Positions 43,572-53,592 of a stretch of 64,000 nucleotides of DNA are shown piece by piece. The position numbers and the translations under genes are program-made. The notes beneath the pieces are model-generated. The model worked only from the letters and a program-made list of their open reading frames with translations. It had not been told where the DNA came from and made no database searches. Source of the stretch: Streptomyces cyanogenus (GTDB lineage Bacteria > Actinomycetota > Actinomycetes > Streptomycetales > Streptomycetaceae); contig NZ_CP071839.1 in assembly GCF_017526105.1 (NCBI RefSeq), positions 2,656,501 to 2,720,500 on the forward strand, in the 5' to 3' direction. The first letter of the stretch is position 1. Every line of letters starts with the position of its first letter.

Positions 43572-44660
43572 GTGACAAAACGACACATTGCGTACCTCGC
43601 ATGCGCCACGACCCTCGTCGGAGCGTTCGTCGGCGCCACCCCCGCGTCGGCCGCCCACCGGGTCCTCATGGTGCATCCGGGTGAGTCGATCCAGAAGGCG
43701 GTCAACGCCGCCAAAGCCGGCGACACCGTGCTCGTGCTCGCCGGCACGTACCGCGAGAGCGTCACGGTGAAGACGCCGGGTCTGACCCTGCGCGGTGTGG
43801 ACCACCGCACCGTGATCCAGCCCCCCAAGAAGAAGACCAAGTCCGCGCCGCGCGGCAGCAAGGCCTCCGTCACCTGCCTCGCGGCCGGCAACGGCATCTG
43901 TGTGGTCGGGGCCAAGAACAAGCCGCTGAAGGACGTCACCGTCACCGACCTGAAGGTGACCGGCTTCGCCAAGAACGGCGTGTTCTCCATGGGGACCGAC
44001 CGGCTGACCGTCGAGCACGTGACCGCCGACGACAACGGCCAGTGGGGCATCGCCCAGGAGCACTCCACCCGCGGGGTGTTCCGCGAGAACACCGCCCGGG
44101 GCAACGGGGACGCGGGCCTCTTCCTCGCCAACAGCGTCAAGGCCGAGCAGGGCGCCAAGGACAGCAAGGGCGCGGTGATCGAGCGCAACCACCTGGAGGA
44201 CAACCGGATCGGCATCACCGTCCGCCGGCTGCGCAACCTCACCGTCACCGGCAACTACGCCGTCGGCAACTGCGCCGGGGTCTTCGTCGTCGGCGACGAG
44301 AACAAGCCGAGGGCCGGTGCCCTCACCATCAGCGACAACCGCGTCGAGCGGAACAACAAGTACTGCCCGAAGACCGCCCGGCTGCCCTATCTGAAGGGCT
44401 CCGGCATCGTTCTGACCGGCACCGAGAAGGCCCTGGTGACGCGGAACACGGTCACCGGTCACACCGGCAAGTCCCCGCTGTCGGGCGGCATCGTCCTGTT
44501 CAAGAGCTTCGTGGGTGCCGTGAGCGAGAAGAACCGGATCATCGACAACCGCCTGGAGAAGAACTCCCCGGCGGACCTCGTCAACCAGGAGCCCACCAAG
44601 CGGAACAACGTCTTCCAGGGGAACCGCTGCCGGGCCTCCAAGCCCGCGGGCCTGTGCTGA
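43572..44660 (+). CDS. Secreted right-handed beta-helix protein
   Basis: The 362-residue product has a signal peptide (basic MTKRH, hydrophobic core, cleavage likely after PASA near residue 27), then an ESIQKAVNAAKAGDTVLVLAGTYRESVTV entry helix turn, and a series of ~22-residue beta-helix coils rich in Asn/Val/Gly (VTDLKVTGF, VEHVTADDNGQWGI, IERNHLEDNRIGI, ISDNRVERN). This fits the NosD/pectate-lyase-like fold, so it may bind or cut surface polysaccharide. Catalytic residues cannot be assigned. It is 43 nt upstream of the methyltransferase gene, on the same strand. Confidence 0.8.
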   Translation: MTKRHIAYLACATTLVGAFVGATPASAAHRVLMVHPGESIQKAVNAAKAGDTVLVLAGTYRESVTVKTPGLTLRGVDHRTVIQPPKKKTKSAPRGSKASVTCLAAGNGICVVGAKNKPLKDVTVTDLKVTGFAKNGVFSMGTDRLTVEHVTADDNGQWGIAQEHSTRGVFRENTARGNGDAGLFLANSVKAEQGAKDSKGAVIERNHLEDNRIGITVRRLRNLTVTGNYAVGNCAGVFVVGDENKPRAGALTISDNRVERNNKYCPKTARLPYLKGSGIVLTGTEKALVTRNTVTGHTGKSPLSGGIVLFKSFVGAVSEKNRIIDNRLEKNSPADLVNQEPTKRNNVFQGNRCRASKPAGLC

Positions 44661-44703
44661 CCGGACGGCCGTACCCGACCCACGCAAGGAAGGAAGGCGG
44701 CAC

Positions 44704-45768
44704 ATGACCGCACCATCCCGCGCGCTCTCGGCTCCCCCGGAGCCGGGGGCACCCCCCTCCCCTCCGCCGTCGATGCGGCTGCGCGAGCTCGCGTTCGGGG
44801 CGGCCTGCGCCGCCGCGGTCCGCGCCGCCGCCCGGCTGGGCGTGGCCGACGCGCTCGGCGACACTCCCATGACCGTGGAGACCCTGGCGACGGCCGTGCA
44901 CACCGAGCCGGGGCCGCTGCGCCGGCTGCTGCGCGCCCTGTCCTGCCACGGCGTCTTCGCCGAGCGGCCCGACGGGACGTTCGCCCACACCGAGATGTCC
45001 CGGCTGCTGCGCGAGGACGACCCGAACAGCCTGCGGGCCATCACCCTGTGGTGCACCGAGCCGTGGACCTGGGACGCCTGGCCGCGGCTGGACCAGGCGG
45101 TGCGCACCGGCCGGAACGTCGTGGAGGACCTGTACGGCAAGGAGTTCTTCGCCTACCTCAACGAGGACGCCCCCGAGTCGGCGGACGTCTTCAACCGCGC
45201 GATGACCCGCTCCAGCGAGCAGTCGGCGCGGGAGGTGGCGGCCCTGCTGGACCTGTCCGGCAGCCGCTCGGTCGCGGACATCGGCGGCGGCCAGGGGCAT
45301 GTGGTGGCCAGCCTGCTGGACAAGTACCCGGCGATGCGCGGCAGCCTGCTCGACCTGCCCCGGGTGGTCGAGAACGCCCTGCCGCGGCTGCGCGAGGGCG
45401 GTGACCTCGCCGACCGTGTGCAGATCGTGCCGGGCGACGTCCGGGACGCGGTCCCGGTCGAGGCCGACGTCTACATCATCAAGAACATCCTGGAGTGGGA
45501 CGACGAGAGCACGGCCCGGCTGCTGCGCAACGTCGTCGAGGCGGGCGGCCCCGGCACCCGTGTCGTCGTCATCGAGAACCTGGTGGACGACACCCCCTCG
45601 ATGCGCTTCAGCACCGCCATGGACCTGCTGCTGCTGCTGAACGTCGGCGGGGCCAAGCACACCACCGACAGCATGGTCGGCCGGCTTCAGGCGGCGGGCC
45701 TGGCCGTCGGCGAGATCCGCCCGGTCAACCCGTTCCTGCACGCGTTCGACTGCATGGTCCCCGCGTGA
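44704..45768 (+). CDS. Polyketide O-methyltransferase (DmpM/TcmN C-terminal type)
   Basis: The 354-residue protein has the plant-COMT-like layout: an N-terminal dimerisation/winged-helix domain (about 25-110; ARLGVADALGDTPMTVETLA, then PGPLRRLLRALSCHGVF) and a SAM domain (about 165-350) with VADIGGGQGHVV, then VYIIKNILEWDDE and NLVDDTPS. Such enzymes methylate phenolic hydroxyls of aromatic polyketides. It faces the whiE-like operon tail to tail, sharing a terminator. It is not one of the eight classical S. coelicolor whiE genes, so the pigment here may be methoxylated. GGAAGGAAGG precedes the ATG. Confidence 0.85.
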   Translation: MTAPSRALSAPPEPGAPPSPPPSMRLRELAFGAACAAAVRAAARLGVADALGDTPMTVETLATAVHTEPGPLRRLLRALSCHGVFAERPDGTFAHTEMSRLLREDDPNSLRAITLWCTEPWTWDAWPRLDQAVRTGRNVVEDLYGKEFFAYLNEDAPESADVFNRAMTRSSEQSAREVAALLDLSGSRSVADIGGGQGHVVASLLDKYPAMRGSLLDLPRVVENALPRLREGGDLADRVQIVPGDVRDAVPVEADVYIIKNILEWDDESTARLLRNVVEAGGPGTRVVVIENLVDDTPSMRFSTAMDLLLLLNVGGAKHTTDSMVGRLQAAGLAVGEIRPVNPFLHAFDCMVPA

Positions 45769-45785
45769 GCGAGTCCCCCCAGCAC

Positions 45786-45826
45786 ACCGGTGCCGGGTCC
45801 GCGTCGGACGCGGGCCCGGCACCGGT
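45786..45826. terminator. Bidirectional terminator between the methyltransferase and cyclase genes
   Basis: Two 20-nt arms (45786-45805 and 45807-45826) pair with one G-T position in a long GC hairpin between convergent transcription units. Confidence 0.8.
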
Positions 45827-45841
45827 GGTCCGGCCGGAGGA

Positions 45842-46174
45842 TCAGGCGCCGGCGTCCCGCTCCCAGAGGTAGAAGCGCTGTGCCATGGCGTCCTTCGGGG
45901 ACCGCCAGGTCTCCGGGTCGTACGCACTGACGTACGCCGAAAGCCGCTCGCTGACCTCCCTGAACTCGGGGTGCGAGGTGATCTTGGCGATGGCCGGCCC
46001 GGGTTCGCGGTCGGACTCGATGAGGTGCATGTACACATCGCCGAACTGGAAGAGGCTGCGCCGGACGACGCCGACGAGGTGCGGCAGCTCTCCCCGGTCG
46101 GACTCCGCGAACACCTTGGCGATGTCGGGGGCGGAGCCCGGGGCCATACGGGCGACGATCAGGGCCTGGTGCAC
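45842..46174 (-). CDS. whiE-ORFVII: TcmI-family polyketide cyclase (WhiE ORFVII-like)
   Basis: The 110-residue protein is a ferredoxin-like TcmI cyclase: MHQALIVARMAPGSAPDIAKVFAESDRGELP, an LFQFGDVYMHLIES strand pair and a C-terminal KDAMAQRFYLWER. In aromatic polyketide pathways these enzymes close the later rings. It is last in the minus-strand operon, 21 nt after the aromatase gene. Order and size match whiE ORFVII. Confidence 0.88.
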   Translation of the reverse strand: MHQALIVARMAPGSAPDIAKVFAESDRGELPHLVGVVRRSLFQFGDVYMHLIESDREPGPAIAKITSHPEFREVSERLSAYVSAYDPETWRSPKDAMAQRFYLWERDAGA

Positions 46175-46195
46175 GGTCGTCTCCTGTCGTCCGGC

Positions 46196-46931
<736 letters not shown>

Positions 46932-46950
46932 GTGCTCCTCCTTTGCTTCC

Positions 46951-48195
46951 TCACTGCGCGGTGCCGCGTCGCAGCACCAGCGCCGAGTTCGACCCCATGA
47001 GTCCGCGGCTGAGGACCAGCGCCGTCCGCAGTTCGGCGGCACGGGCGTGGCCCGTCACGAGGTCGAGGTCGTGGCAGACGTCGAAGACGTTCGGCGTCGG
47101 CGGGATCAGGCCGTGTTCCATCGCGAGCACGGCCGCCGCGGTGTCCAGCACCGGGGCCGCGCAGTACCCCCGGCCGATCCCGGCCTTCGGGGCGGTGACC
47201 GGCACCCGGGTGCCGTGCTCGCCGAGGGCGTCGGCGATGGCCAGGGCCTCGGCGCGGTCCGCCGCCGGGACCCCGAGGGCGTCGGCGAAGACGACGTCGA
47301 CCTCCTCGGGGGCGCAGTCGGCCTCCTGCAGCGCCTGCCGGACGGCCTGCGCGAGCCCCTCCCGGGACTCCGCCCAGCGGGAGGCGCCGGTGAAGGTGGC
47401 CCCGTGGCCCGCCACCACGGCCCGGATCCGGGCGCCGCGGGCGCGGGCGGTGCCCGAGGCCTCCACCACGAGCATCGCGCCGCCCTCGGCCGGCACGAAC
47501 CCGCATGCCCCGTCCGTGAACGGGCGGTACGCCCTGGACGGGTCCGGCTCGCGGCTCAGTTCGTCGTAGCCGAGCTGGCAGACCATCGAGTACGGCGCGA
47601 GGGGGGCCTCGGTGGAGCCGGCCACGATCACGTCGGTGCCGCGCCGCACCGCCCGTGCCGCGTGGGCGAGGGCGTCCAGGCCGCCGGCCTCGTCGGAGGC
47701 GACGACCGAGCAGGGTCCCTTGAAGCCGCGGCGGATCGAGACCTGGCCGGTGCTCGCGGCGTAGAACCAGGCGATGGACTGGTACGGCCCGACGAACCGG
47801 CTGCCCTTGCCCCACAGCTGCTGCAGTTCGCGCTGGCCGAACTCGCCGCCACCGGACCCGGCCGCGGTGACCACGCCGATGGAGTAGGGCGCGTCGGGAA
47901 CGCTGCCCGGCCCGAGCCGGGCGTCGTCCAGCGCGAAGTCGGCCGCGGCCATGGCGTAGTGCGTGAACCGGTCGGTCTGGACGAGGAAGCGCTCCTCGAT
48001 CGTCGCCGCCGGGTCGAAGGCGCGGACCTCACCGGCCACCTTGAGGGGAAGGTGCTCGCAGCCCTCGCGGGTGACCCGGTCGAGGACGCTCAGGCCCTCC
48101 TGGGTGGACTTCCAGAAGGTGCCGGTGGTGGTGCCGTTGGGCGCGACCACACCGATGCCGGTGATGGCCGCGTGCCGGTCCTGCGGTTCGCTCAT
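46951..48195 (-). CDS. whiE-ORFIV: Chain-length factor / KS-beta (WhiE ORFIV-like)
   Basis: The 414-residue thiolase-fold subunit pairs with KS-alpha and sets chain length. The nucleophile Cys of KS-alpha is absent: the aligned stretch reads VVASDEAGGLDAL, with Glu169 at that site, where most CLFs have Gln. Other KS fold blocks remain ([51 protein letters not shown]). It lies 7 nt after the KS-alpha gene. Confidence 0.95.
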   Translation of the reverse strand: MSEPQDRHAAITGIGVVAPNGTTTGTFWKSTQEGLSVLDRVTREGCEHLPLKVAGEVRAFDPAATIEERFLVQTDRFTHYAMAAADFALDDARLGPGSVPDAPYSIGVVTAAGSGGGEFGQRELQQLWGKGSRFVGPYQSIAWFYAASTGQVSIRRGFKGPCSVVASDEAGGLDALAHAARAVRRGTDVIVAGSTEAPLAPYSMVCQLGYDELSREPDPSRAYRPFTDGACGFVPAEGGAMLVVEASGTARARGARIRAVVAGHGATFTGASRWAESREGLAQAVRQALQEADCAPEEVDVVFADALGVPAADRAEALAIADALGEHGTRVPVTAPKAGIGRGYCAAPVLDTAAAVLAMEHGLIPPTPNVFDVCHDLDLVTGHARAAELRTALVLSRGLMGSNSALVLRRGTAQ

Positions 48196-48202
48196 CGTGT
48201 CC

Positions 48203-49462
48203 TCACTCCCTCGGCCGGGTCAGGATCACCGCGGACTGGAAACCGCCGAACCCGCTGCCCACGGACAGCACGCTGGTCAGCTTCCGTTCGCGGGCGACAC
48301 GCGGGACGTAGTCCAGGTCGCACTCGGGGTCGGGGATCTCGTAGTTCGCGGTCGGCGGTACGACCTGCTTGACGAGGGCCAGCACGCAGGCGACCAGCTC
48401 GATGGCGCCGATCGCCCCGAGGGAGTGCCCCACCATGGACTTGATGGAGCTCATCGGGGTGTCGTAGGCGTGGTGGCCGAGCGCCCGCTTCACGGCCGCC
48501 GTCTCGTGGCGGTCGTTCTGCCGGGTGCCGGAGCCGTGCGCGTTGACGTAGTCGATCGCCGTGGGGTCGAGCCGCGCCTGGTCGAGGGCGGTGTCTATGG
48601 CCCGCGCCATCTCCAGGCCCTCCTTGGTCAGGCCGGTCATGTGGTAGGCGTTGCCGAAGGTGGAGTAGCCGCCGAACTCGCAGTACACGTGGGCACCGCG
48701 GGCCCGGGCGTGCTCCAGTTCCTCCAGGACGAGCACCGCGCCGCCCTCGCCCATGACGAAGCCGTCACGGTTGTTGTCGAAGGGCCGGGAGGCGTGCGCG
48801 GGGTCGTCGTTGTTCGGGGACGTGGCCTTGATCGCGTCGAAGCAGGCCATGGTGATCGGGGAGATCGGGGAGTCCGACGCCCCCGCGATGCATATGTCGG
48901 CCCGGCCTTCCTGGACGGTGTGGAAGGCGTACCCGACGGCGTCCAGGCCGGAGGTGCAGCCGGTGGACACGGTCTGCACCGGACCCTGGGCGCCGAAACG
49001 TTCCGCCACCGCGGAGGCCACGGTGCTCGGCGAGAACGCCCGGTGCAGCTGCGGCTCCGCCTCGGTGGGGTCGACGTCCCAGCGCTGCCCGCGATGGCTG
49101 ACCAGGACGTAGTCGTGCTCCAGCCGGGTGGTGCCGCCGACGGCGGTGCCCAGGGAGACACCGACCCGCCAGGGGTCCTCCTGGGCGAGGTCGAGACCGG
49201 AGTCCCGGACCGCCTCCTCGCCGGCGACCAGCGCGAACTGTATGTACCGGTCCGCCCGCTGGATCTGCTCGGCGTCCAGGCCGTGTGCGGCGGGATCGAA
49301 GTCGCACTCGGCGGCGATCCGGGACCGCAGCCCGGTCGGGTCGAAGAACGTGATGCCCCGCGTCGCGGTACGGCCTTCGGCGAGCAGCTCCCAGAACGCC
49401 GGTACGCCGATCCCGCCCGGGGCCACGACGCCTATGCCGGTGACCGCCACGCGCCGGTTCAT
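48203..49462 (-). CDS. whiE-ORFIII: Ketosynthase alpha of the type II PKS (WhiE ORFIII-like)
   Basis: The 419-residue KS-alpha performs the decarboxylative condensations. Catalytic residues are Cys169 ([15 protein letters not shown]), His in [16 protein letters not shown] and His in [13 protein letters not shown]. The start is the ATG at 49462, which overlaps the cupin stop as ATGA, giving translational coupling; the open frame further upstream is spurious. With the CLF and ACP it forms the minimal PKS. WhiE-type sets make a long (about 24-carbon) polyketide; the length here is inferred from family only. Confidence 0.96.
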   Translation of the reverse strand: MNRRVAVTGIGVVAPGGIGVPAFWELLAEGRTATRGITFFDPTGLRSRIAAECDFDPAAHGLDAEQIQRADRYIQFALVAGEEAVRDSGLDLAQEDPWRVGVSLGTAVGGTTRLEHDYVLVSHRGQRWDVDPTEAEPQLHRAFSPSTVASAVAERFGAQGPVQTVSTGCTSGLDAVGYAFHTVQEGRADICIAGASDSPISPITMACFDAIKATSPNNDDPAHASRPFDNNRDGFVMGEGGAVLVLEELEHARARGAHVYCEFGGYSTFGNAYHMTGLTKEGLEMARAIDTALDQARLDPTAIDYVNAHGSGTRQNDRHETAAVKRALGHHAYDTPMSSIKSMVGHSLGAIGAIELVACVLALVKQVVPPTANYEIPDPECDLDYVPRVARERKLTSVLSVGSGFGGFQSAVILTRPRE

Positions 49463-49890
49463 GAGCGGACCTGCGCCCGGTCGGCCGGCGCGGCGGCGAC
49501 GGTTTCCGACCCCTCGGTGTCGACGTGGCCGAGGGCCGGCCGGGGGGCCAGCGGGCCCAGGTGGAAGACGATCCGCGCCTCCACGTTGCCGACGTTGCGG
49601 AAGCGGTGGCGCATGTTCATGGGGATCATCAGCCCCTGCTCGGGCCGCAGCGGGTGCGGCTCGCCGTCCAGGTCCACCTCCAGGTCGCCGCAGACGACGT
49701 AGACGAACTCCTCGGAGTAGGGGTGGTAGTGCTCCCCGATGCGGTCGCCGGGCTGCACGATGGCCACGCCCATGAAGCCGCTGGTGGAGCCCACCGTCGC
49801 CGGGGTGAGCATGGCGCGCAGGTCGCCGCCGCGCCGGGTGTTGGGCTCGACCTCGCTGAGGTCCACGATCTTCGGAAGGGGTTTGATCAC
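49459..49890 (-). CDS. whiE-ORFII: Cupin-fold protein of the pigment cluster (WhiE ORFII-like)
   Basis: The 143-residue protein is a single cupin barrel: motif 1 [26 protein letters not shown] carries the His-His-Glu ligands, and motif 2 [24 protein letters not shown] has the last His. Metal-dependent cupins in aromatic polyketide clusters act as cyclases or oxygenases; the whiE member has no proven reaction. It overlaps the KS-alpha gene by 4 nt. Confidence 0.9.
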   Translation of the reverse strand: MIKPLPKIVDLSEVEPNTRRGGDLRAMLTPATVGSTSGFMGVAIVQPGDRIGEHYHPYSEEFVYVVCGDLEVDLDGEPHPLRPEQGLMIPMNMRHRFRNVGNVEARIVFHLGPLAPRPALGHVDTEGSETVAAAPADRAQVRS

Positions 49891-49923
49891 GGCGTTCCTC
49901 CGTTGTGTGCTGGGCCTGCCGGG

Positions 49924-51006
49924 TCAGGCGTCGGGCGAGCGGCGGTCGGTGACGAGGTCCATGCCGACGGGCTCCCCGTCCAGCAGGCTGCCGAGCGCGG
50001 CCTGCCGTCCGGGCTCCGGCAGGACGGACCGGGCGCCAAGGCCGGGGCGGAGGTCGACCAGCCGGACGACGACGTCGTCGCGCTGGAAGATCGTGCTGCG
50101 CAGGACCGGGCTGTCCGGGTCCTCCGCCGCCGCCTCGTCCTGCTGGGCGAGCAGCTCCGCCAGCCGCATCCCGCAGTCCGGCCGGGCCGGGTAGTACAGC
50201 GCCTGCCGCTCGCCCTCGGTGAGTTCGTCCGCGGTGACGTGGTGCACGGCGGGCAGCGCCGCCCTGGTGAAGAACACCCGCGCGGACTCCTGGTCGTTGA
50301 GGTCCCGCTCCTGCTCCAGGTAGGGGTTGATGGCCTCCTCGACGGCCCGCACCTCGGGCTGCCGGGCGACGTGGCGCAGCGCCGCGAGCAGGTCGCCGCG
50401 CACCTCGATGGCCCGCACGACCCGGTTGCCGTGCATGAACAGGGAGGTACGGCACAGCCGGGTCGTCTCGTCGACCCGCGCCTGGGGCGAGGCGTAGTCG
50501 GAGAGGATCCGCTTGACCTCCCGCTCGCTGCCGGGCTTGACCGTGAAGGTCAGCGCGTGCCGGATCACGCCGTCGCCGATCCGCGGCGACGTCTGGAGCC
50601 GGCGCCGCGACGCGGCCCCGGCCGGCTCGCCGCCGGTCTCGCGGACGATGTGGAACCGCAGCGACCGGGTGTCCCGGACGCAGCTGTGCAGCGGTTCCAC
50701 CATCCGCACGTGCTCCTCGCTGTTCACCCAGGTGAGGAACGGCGGGGCGCTCTCCCACTCGCTGGTGATGAGCCATTGGGAGGGATTCTCGATCGACTGG
50801 CACAGCTGGTCGCTGACGTGGCCGGGCACCTGCGCCACCTGGTTGCACAGTTGCTCGTAGGCCTCCAGGAACTGCTGCTGGGCGCCGTCGTGGACGTCCA
50901 CGAGCAGGACGACCCGGAGACGGGAGCCGTCGAACACGGACTGGGAGACCCTCTTCGACATCTGGCGCGTCGACTGGTCCGAGATCTTTTCCGACAGGGT
51001 GGTCAT
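49924..51006 (-). CDS. whiE-ORFI: SchA/CurD-like protein (WhiE ORFI-like)
   Basis: The 360-residue product is the first gene of the minus-strand operon and matches the SchA/CurD-like family found only in spore pigment clusters. Its N-terminal part (about 15-125; [33 protein letters not shown]) looks like an antibiotic-biosynthesis-monooxygenase ferredoxin fold. A second similar domain (about 155-240; [22 protein letters not shown]) and a C-terminal region follow. The ATG at 51006 has GAAGGAG 9 nt upstream; the ATG at 51015 would be too close. Its role is undetermined. Confidence 0.88.
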   Translation of the reverse strand: MTTLSEKISDQSTRQMSKRVSQSVFDGSRLRVVLLVDVHDGAQQQFLEAYEQLCNQVAQVPGHVSDQLCQSIENPSQWLITSEWESAPPFLTWVNSEEHVRMVEPLHSCVRDTRSLRFHIVRETGGEPAGAASRRRLQTSPRIGDGVIRHALTFTVKPGSEREVKRILSDYASPQARVDETTRLCRTSLFMHGNRVVRAIEVRGDLLAALRHVARQPEVRAVEEAINPYLEQERDLNDQESARVFFTRAALPAVHHVTADELTEGERQALYYPARPDCGMRLAELLAQQDEAAAEDPDSPVLRSTIFQRDDVVVRLVDLRPGLGARSVLPEPGRQAALGSLLDGEPVGMDLVTDRRSPDA

Positions 51007-51106
51007 GCTGCGCATCTCCTTCACGGGGGCAGAGGCGAACGCCGGCCGCCGATGACGCGACGTCAGCGCTTCTTGATCCTGTGCCGCTTCCCGCGGTGCG
51101 CGCGAC

Positions 51107-51139
51107 TCGCGTGAACCACGTGGGTGATTGCGCACGCGA
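51107..51139. promoter_or_regulatory. Symmetric element in the whiE-like divergent promoter region
   Basis: TCGCGTG (51107-51113) and CACGCGA (51133-51139) flank the palindrome CCACGTGG (51116-51123). The element lies between the start codons of the ORFI- and ORFVIII-like genes (51007-51207), where sporulation-specific control is expected. The binding factor is unknown. Confidence 0.45.
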
Positions 51140-51207
51140 AAGCCGTCCCAGAGGGCACAGAAAACAGCAACGCGCCTTCACCTCCCGACCCAGCCTCTGG
51201 AGACTCG

Positions 51208-52866
51208 ATGCAGCAGAAAGCGGATCACCAGGTGCCCGTCCTCGTCGTGGGCGGCTCTCTGGTGGGCCTGTCCCTCTCCCTGTTCCTGGGCCGTCTCGGC
51301 GTACCGCACATGCTCGTCGAGCGGCACTCCGGGACCTCGATCCACCCGCGTGGCCGCGGGAACAACCTGCGCACGATGGAGCTGTTCCGGGTGGCCGGCA
51401 TCGAGCCGGACATCAAGGCGGCGGCCTCGCTCCTCGCGGCCAATCACGGCATCCTCCAAACGCCGACACTGGTCGGCGACGCCGGCGAATGGCTGTTCAG
51501 ACACATCGACCCGGGTGGCGGACTGGCGAGGTTCAGCCCGACGACGTGGTGTCTGTGCAGCCAGAACGACCTGGAACCGGTGCTGCTGAAGGGGGCCCGC
51601 GCCCTCGGCGGCGATCTGCGGTACTTCCACGAGCTGGAAGCCTTCGAGGAGGGCCCCGAAGGGGTGACGGCGTTCGTCCGGGACCGTGACAGCGACGCGC
51701 TGTACACCGTCCGGGCGGACTACCTGGTCGCGTGCGACGGCCCGCGCAGCCCCGTCCGGCGCCGGCTCGGCATCGGGCAGAGCGGGCCCGGCGACCTCTT
51801 CGCCAACGTGAGCGTCACCTTCCGGTCCAAGCTGCTCGCGGAGACGGTCGGCGACCGGCACTTCATCTGCTGCTACCTCACGAACCCCGAGGCCGACGGC
51901 GCCCTGCTGCCCGTCGACAACAAGGAGCACTGGGTCTTCCACGCGCCCTGGCACCCCGAGCACGGCGAGACCCTGGAGGAGTTCACCGAGGAGCGGCTCC
52001 AGCGGCACATCCGGCTGGCCGTCGGCGTCCCCGACCTCGACGTCGAGATCACCGGCAAGGCGTCCTGGCGCGCCGCGGAACGCGTCGCCGAGCGGTACAC
52101 GGCCGGCAGGGTCCTGCTCGCCGGCGACTCCGCCCACGAGATGTCCCCGACCGGCGCCTTCGGTTCGAACACCGGCATCCAGGACGCCCACAACCTGGCC
52201 TGGAAGCTGGCCGCCGTCCTCGACGGCTGGGCCGGACCCGGCCTGCTGGAGACCTACGACACCGAGCGCCGGCCCGTCGCCCTGGCCACCAGTGCCCGCG
52301 CCTCCGCCCGCTCGGTGGAACACAGCCACCCCGGTTTCGCGCCCACGCCCGGCGTCGGCGGCGGGCCGCGCAGCGGCATCCTCCCGGTGGTCCTGTGCTA
52401 CCGCTACCTGGAGGGCGCCGTGCTGGACGCCGACCCCGCCCAGCCGGTCGTACCCGAGGAGGTGCGGCTGACCGGGGACCCGGGCAGCCGGTCCCCGCAC
52501 CTGTGGCTGCGCCGCGCGAGCGCCCGGCTGTCCACGGTCGACCTGTACGAGCGGTCCATGGTGCTGCTCTGCGACGCCGGGTCTGCGGCGGGTGCCGCCT
52601 GGCACGAGGCCGCCCGGCGCATCGCCGGCACGGACGGCGTACGGCTGGAGGCGTACCGGATCGGCGCGGGACCGGACGCCGACCTGACGTACGACGGAGA
52701 GGGACCCGGCGGCGGCACCGACTGGGCCGCGGCGCACGGCACGACGGCCGACGGGGCGGTGCTGGTACGGCCGGACGGGTTCGTGGCCTGGCGCGCGTCC
52801 GGCGCGGTGGCGGATCCGGAGGCGGAGCTGCGGAGGGTGCTGACGGCGGTGCTGCGGAGGGGCTGA
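51208..52866 (+). CDS. whiE-ORFVIII: FAD-dependent polyketide hydroxylase (WhiE ORFVIII-like)
   Basis: The 552-residue class A flavoprotein monooxygenase has the FAD motif [21 protein letters not shown], the DG motif [15 protein letters not shown] and the second FAD motif [35 protein letters not shown], then a thioredoxin-like C-terminal domain (about 410-550). It resembles PgaE/TcmG-type aromatic hydroxylases. As in S. coelicolor it is transcribed divergently from the main operon, where ORFVIII alters pigment colour. GGAG lies ~7 nt before the ATG at 51208. Confidence 0.93.
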   Translation: MQQKADHQVPVLVVGGSLVGLSLSLFLGRLGVPHMLVERHSGTSIHPRGRGNNLRTMELFRVAGIEPDIKAAASLLAANHGILQTPTLVGDAGEWLFRHIDPGGGLARFSPTTWCLCSQNDLEPVLLKGARALGGDLRYFHELEAFEEGPEGVTAFVRDRDSDALYTVRADYLVACDGPRSPVRRRLGIGQSGPGDLFANVSVTFRSKLLAETVGDRHFICCYLTNPEADGALLPVDNKEHWVFHAPWHPEHGETLEEFTEERLQRHIRLAVGVPDLDVEITGKASWRAAERVAERYTAGRVLLAGDSAHEMSPTGAFGSNTGIQDAHNLAWKLAAVLDGWAGPGLLETYDTERRPVALATSARASARSVEHSHPGFAPTPGVGGGPRSGILPVVLCYRYLEGAVLDADPAQPVVPEEVRLTGDPGSRSPHLWLRRASARLSTVDLYERSMVLLCDAGSAAGAAWHEAARRIAGTDGVRLEAYRIGAGPDADLTYDGEGPGGGTDWAAAHGTTADGAVLVRPDGFVAWRASGAVADPEAELRRVLTAVLRRG

Positions 52867-52873
52867 GCGCAGG

Positions 52874-52908
52874 GGTGATCCCGGTGGCCGCCGGCCACCG
52901 GGATCACC
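52874..52908. terminator. Bidirectional terminator between the pigment hydroxylase and RDD genes
   Basis: A ~16-bp perfect stem (GGTGATCCCGGTGGCC mirrored on the other side) with a tiny loop lies 7 nt past the hydroxylase stop and 6 nt from the end of the convergent RDD gene. Confidence 0.8.
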
Positions 52909-52914
52909 TGATCA

Positions 52915-53382
52915 TCAGATCCGGACCTCGACCGTCCTGGCGAGCCGGTCGTGCAGGCCGCGGCCGTCGCGGTCCCAGACCAGGGCGGGGACGGCGAGGC
53001 AGAGCAGGACCGTGCGCACCAGGGCGCGCCCCGGGCTGACCGTGCCGGTTTCCAGGGCCACGACCCGGACGCCGAAGAGGCGCTTGCCCGGGGTGAAGCC
53101 GACCGTACCGACGGTCAGGGCGCTCAGGACGAAGAAGACGCCGAGCGCCCAGTTGCTCGTAGCGGGGCTGTAGCCGTGCGTGATCAGGCCGTATGCGATC
53201 AGGACGCACAGCGCCCAGTCCACGGCGAGGGCGCCGAGCCGCCTGCCGGGCCGTGCGATCGAGTTCGGTCCGTGCTCCGGGAGACCGAGCTGCTCCCCCC
53301 GGTAACCGAAGTCGGCACCCGCCTCTTCCATGGCCGCGCGCGGTCCCGAGAGCCACGACCCGATTGCCTGCCTGTTGTCCAC
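52915..53382 (-). CDS. RDD-family membrane protein
   Basis: The 155-residue protein has an RDD domain: ARPGRRLGALAVDWALCVLIAYGLI (helix 1 with Arg-Asp), VFFVLSALTVGTVGFTPGKRLFGVRVV, and a C-terminal helix ending GRGLHDRLARTVEV. In actinobacteria the gene sits next to glnA. Function is unclear; RDD proteins are proposed transporters. The GTG at 53382 (DNRQAIGSW) is leaderless, with TACCGT 6 nt upstream on its strand. It is divergent from glnA, so the glnA GlnR box lies ~75 nt behind its start. Confidence 0.87.
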   Translation of the reverse strand: MDNRQAIGSWLSGPRAAMEEAGADFGYRGEQLGLPEHGPNSIARPGRRLGALAVDWALCVLIAYGLITHGYSPATSNWALGVFFVLSALTVGTVGFTPGKRLFGVRVVALETGTVSPGRALVRTVLLCLAVPALVWDRDGRGLHDRLARTVEVRI

Positions 53383-53388
53383 GCGTCC

Positions 53389-53394
53389 ACGGTA
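53389..53394 (-). promoter_or_regulatory. -10 box for the leaderless RDD start
   Basis: On the minus strand TACCGT ends 6 nt before the GTG at 53382. Confidence 0.6.
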
Positions 53395-53457
53395 CTGCGC
53401 CCGGTTTCGGGCACTACGCACAGGGGTGTGCCGGAGCTACCGTGGACGGGTGGCCGG

Positions 53458-53511
53458 TTAACTTCTGCGAAACAAACGAGTCACGCCCGAGAAATCACCC
53501 GTACCTAGGGT
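53458..53511 (+). promoter_or_regulatory. GlnR box and -10 of the glnA promoter
   Basis: Four half-sites with exact 6-nt spacers are present: TTAAC (53458-53462), GAAAC (53469-53473), GTCAC (53480-53484) and GAAAT (53491-53495), matching the Streptomyces GlnR pattern gTnAc-n6-GaAAc twice. TAGGGT (53506-53511) follows as -10. GlnR would activate glnA under nitrogen limitation. Confidence 0.85.
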
Positions 53512-53592
53512 CGAGACCAGCGTGTGCCACCGCACTGGCCGCACGAACGATCTACCACCCCGGCGAGGACGGTCGGGAGTAGGAGGAGCTGG

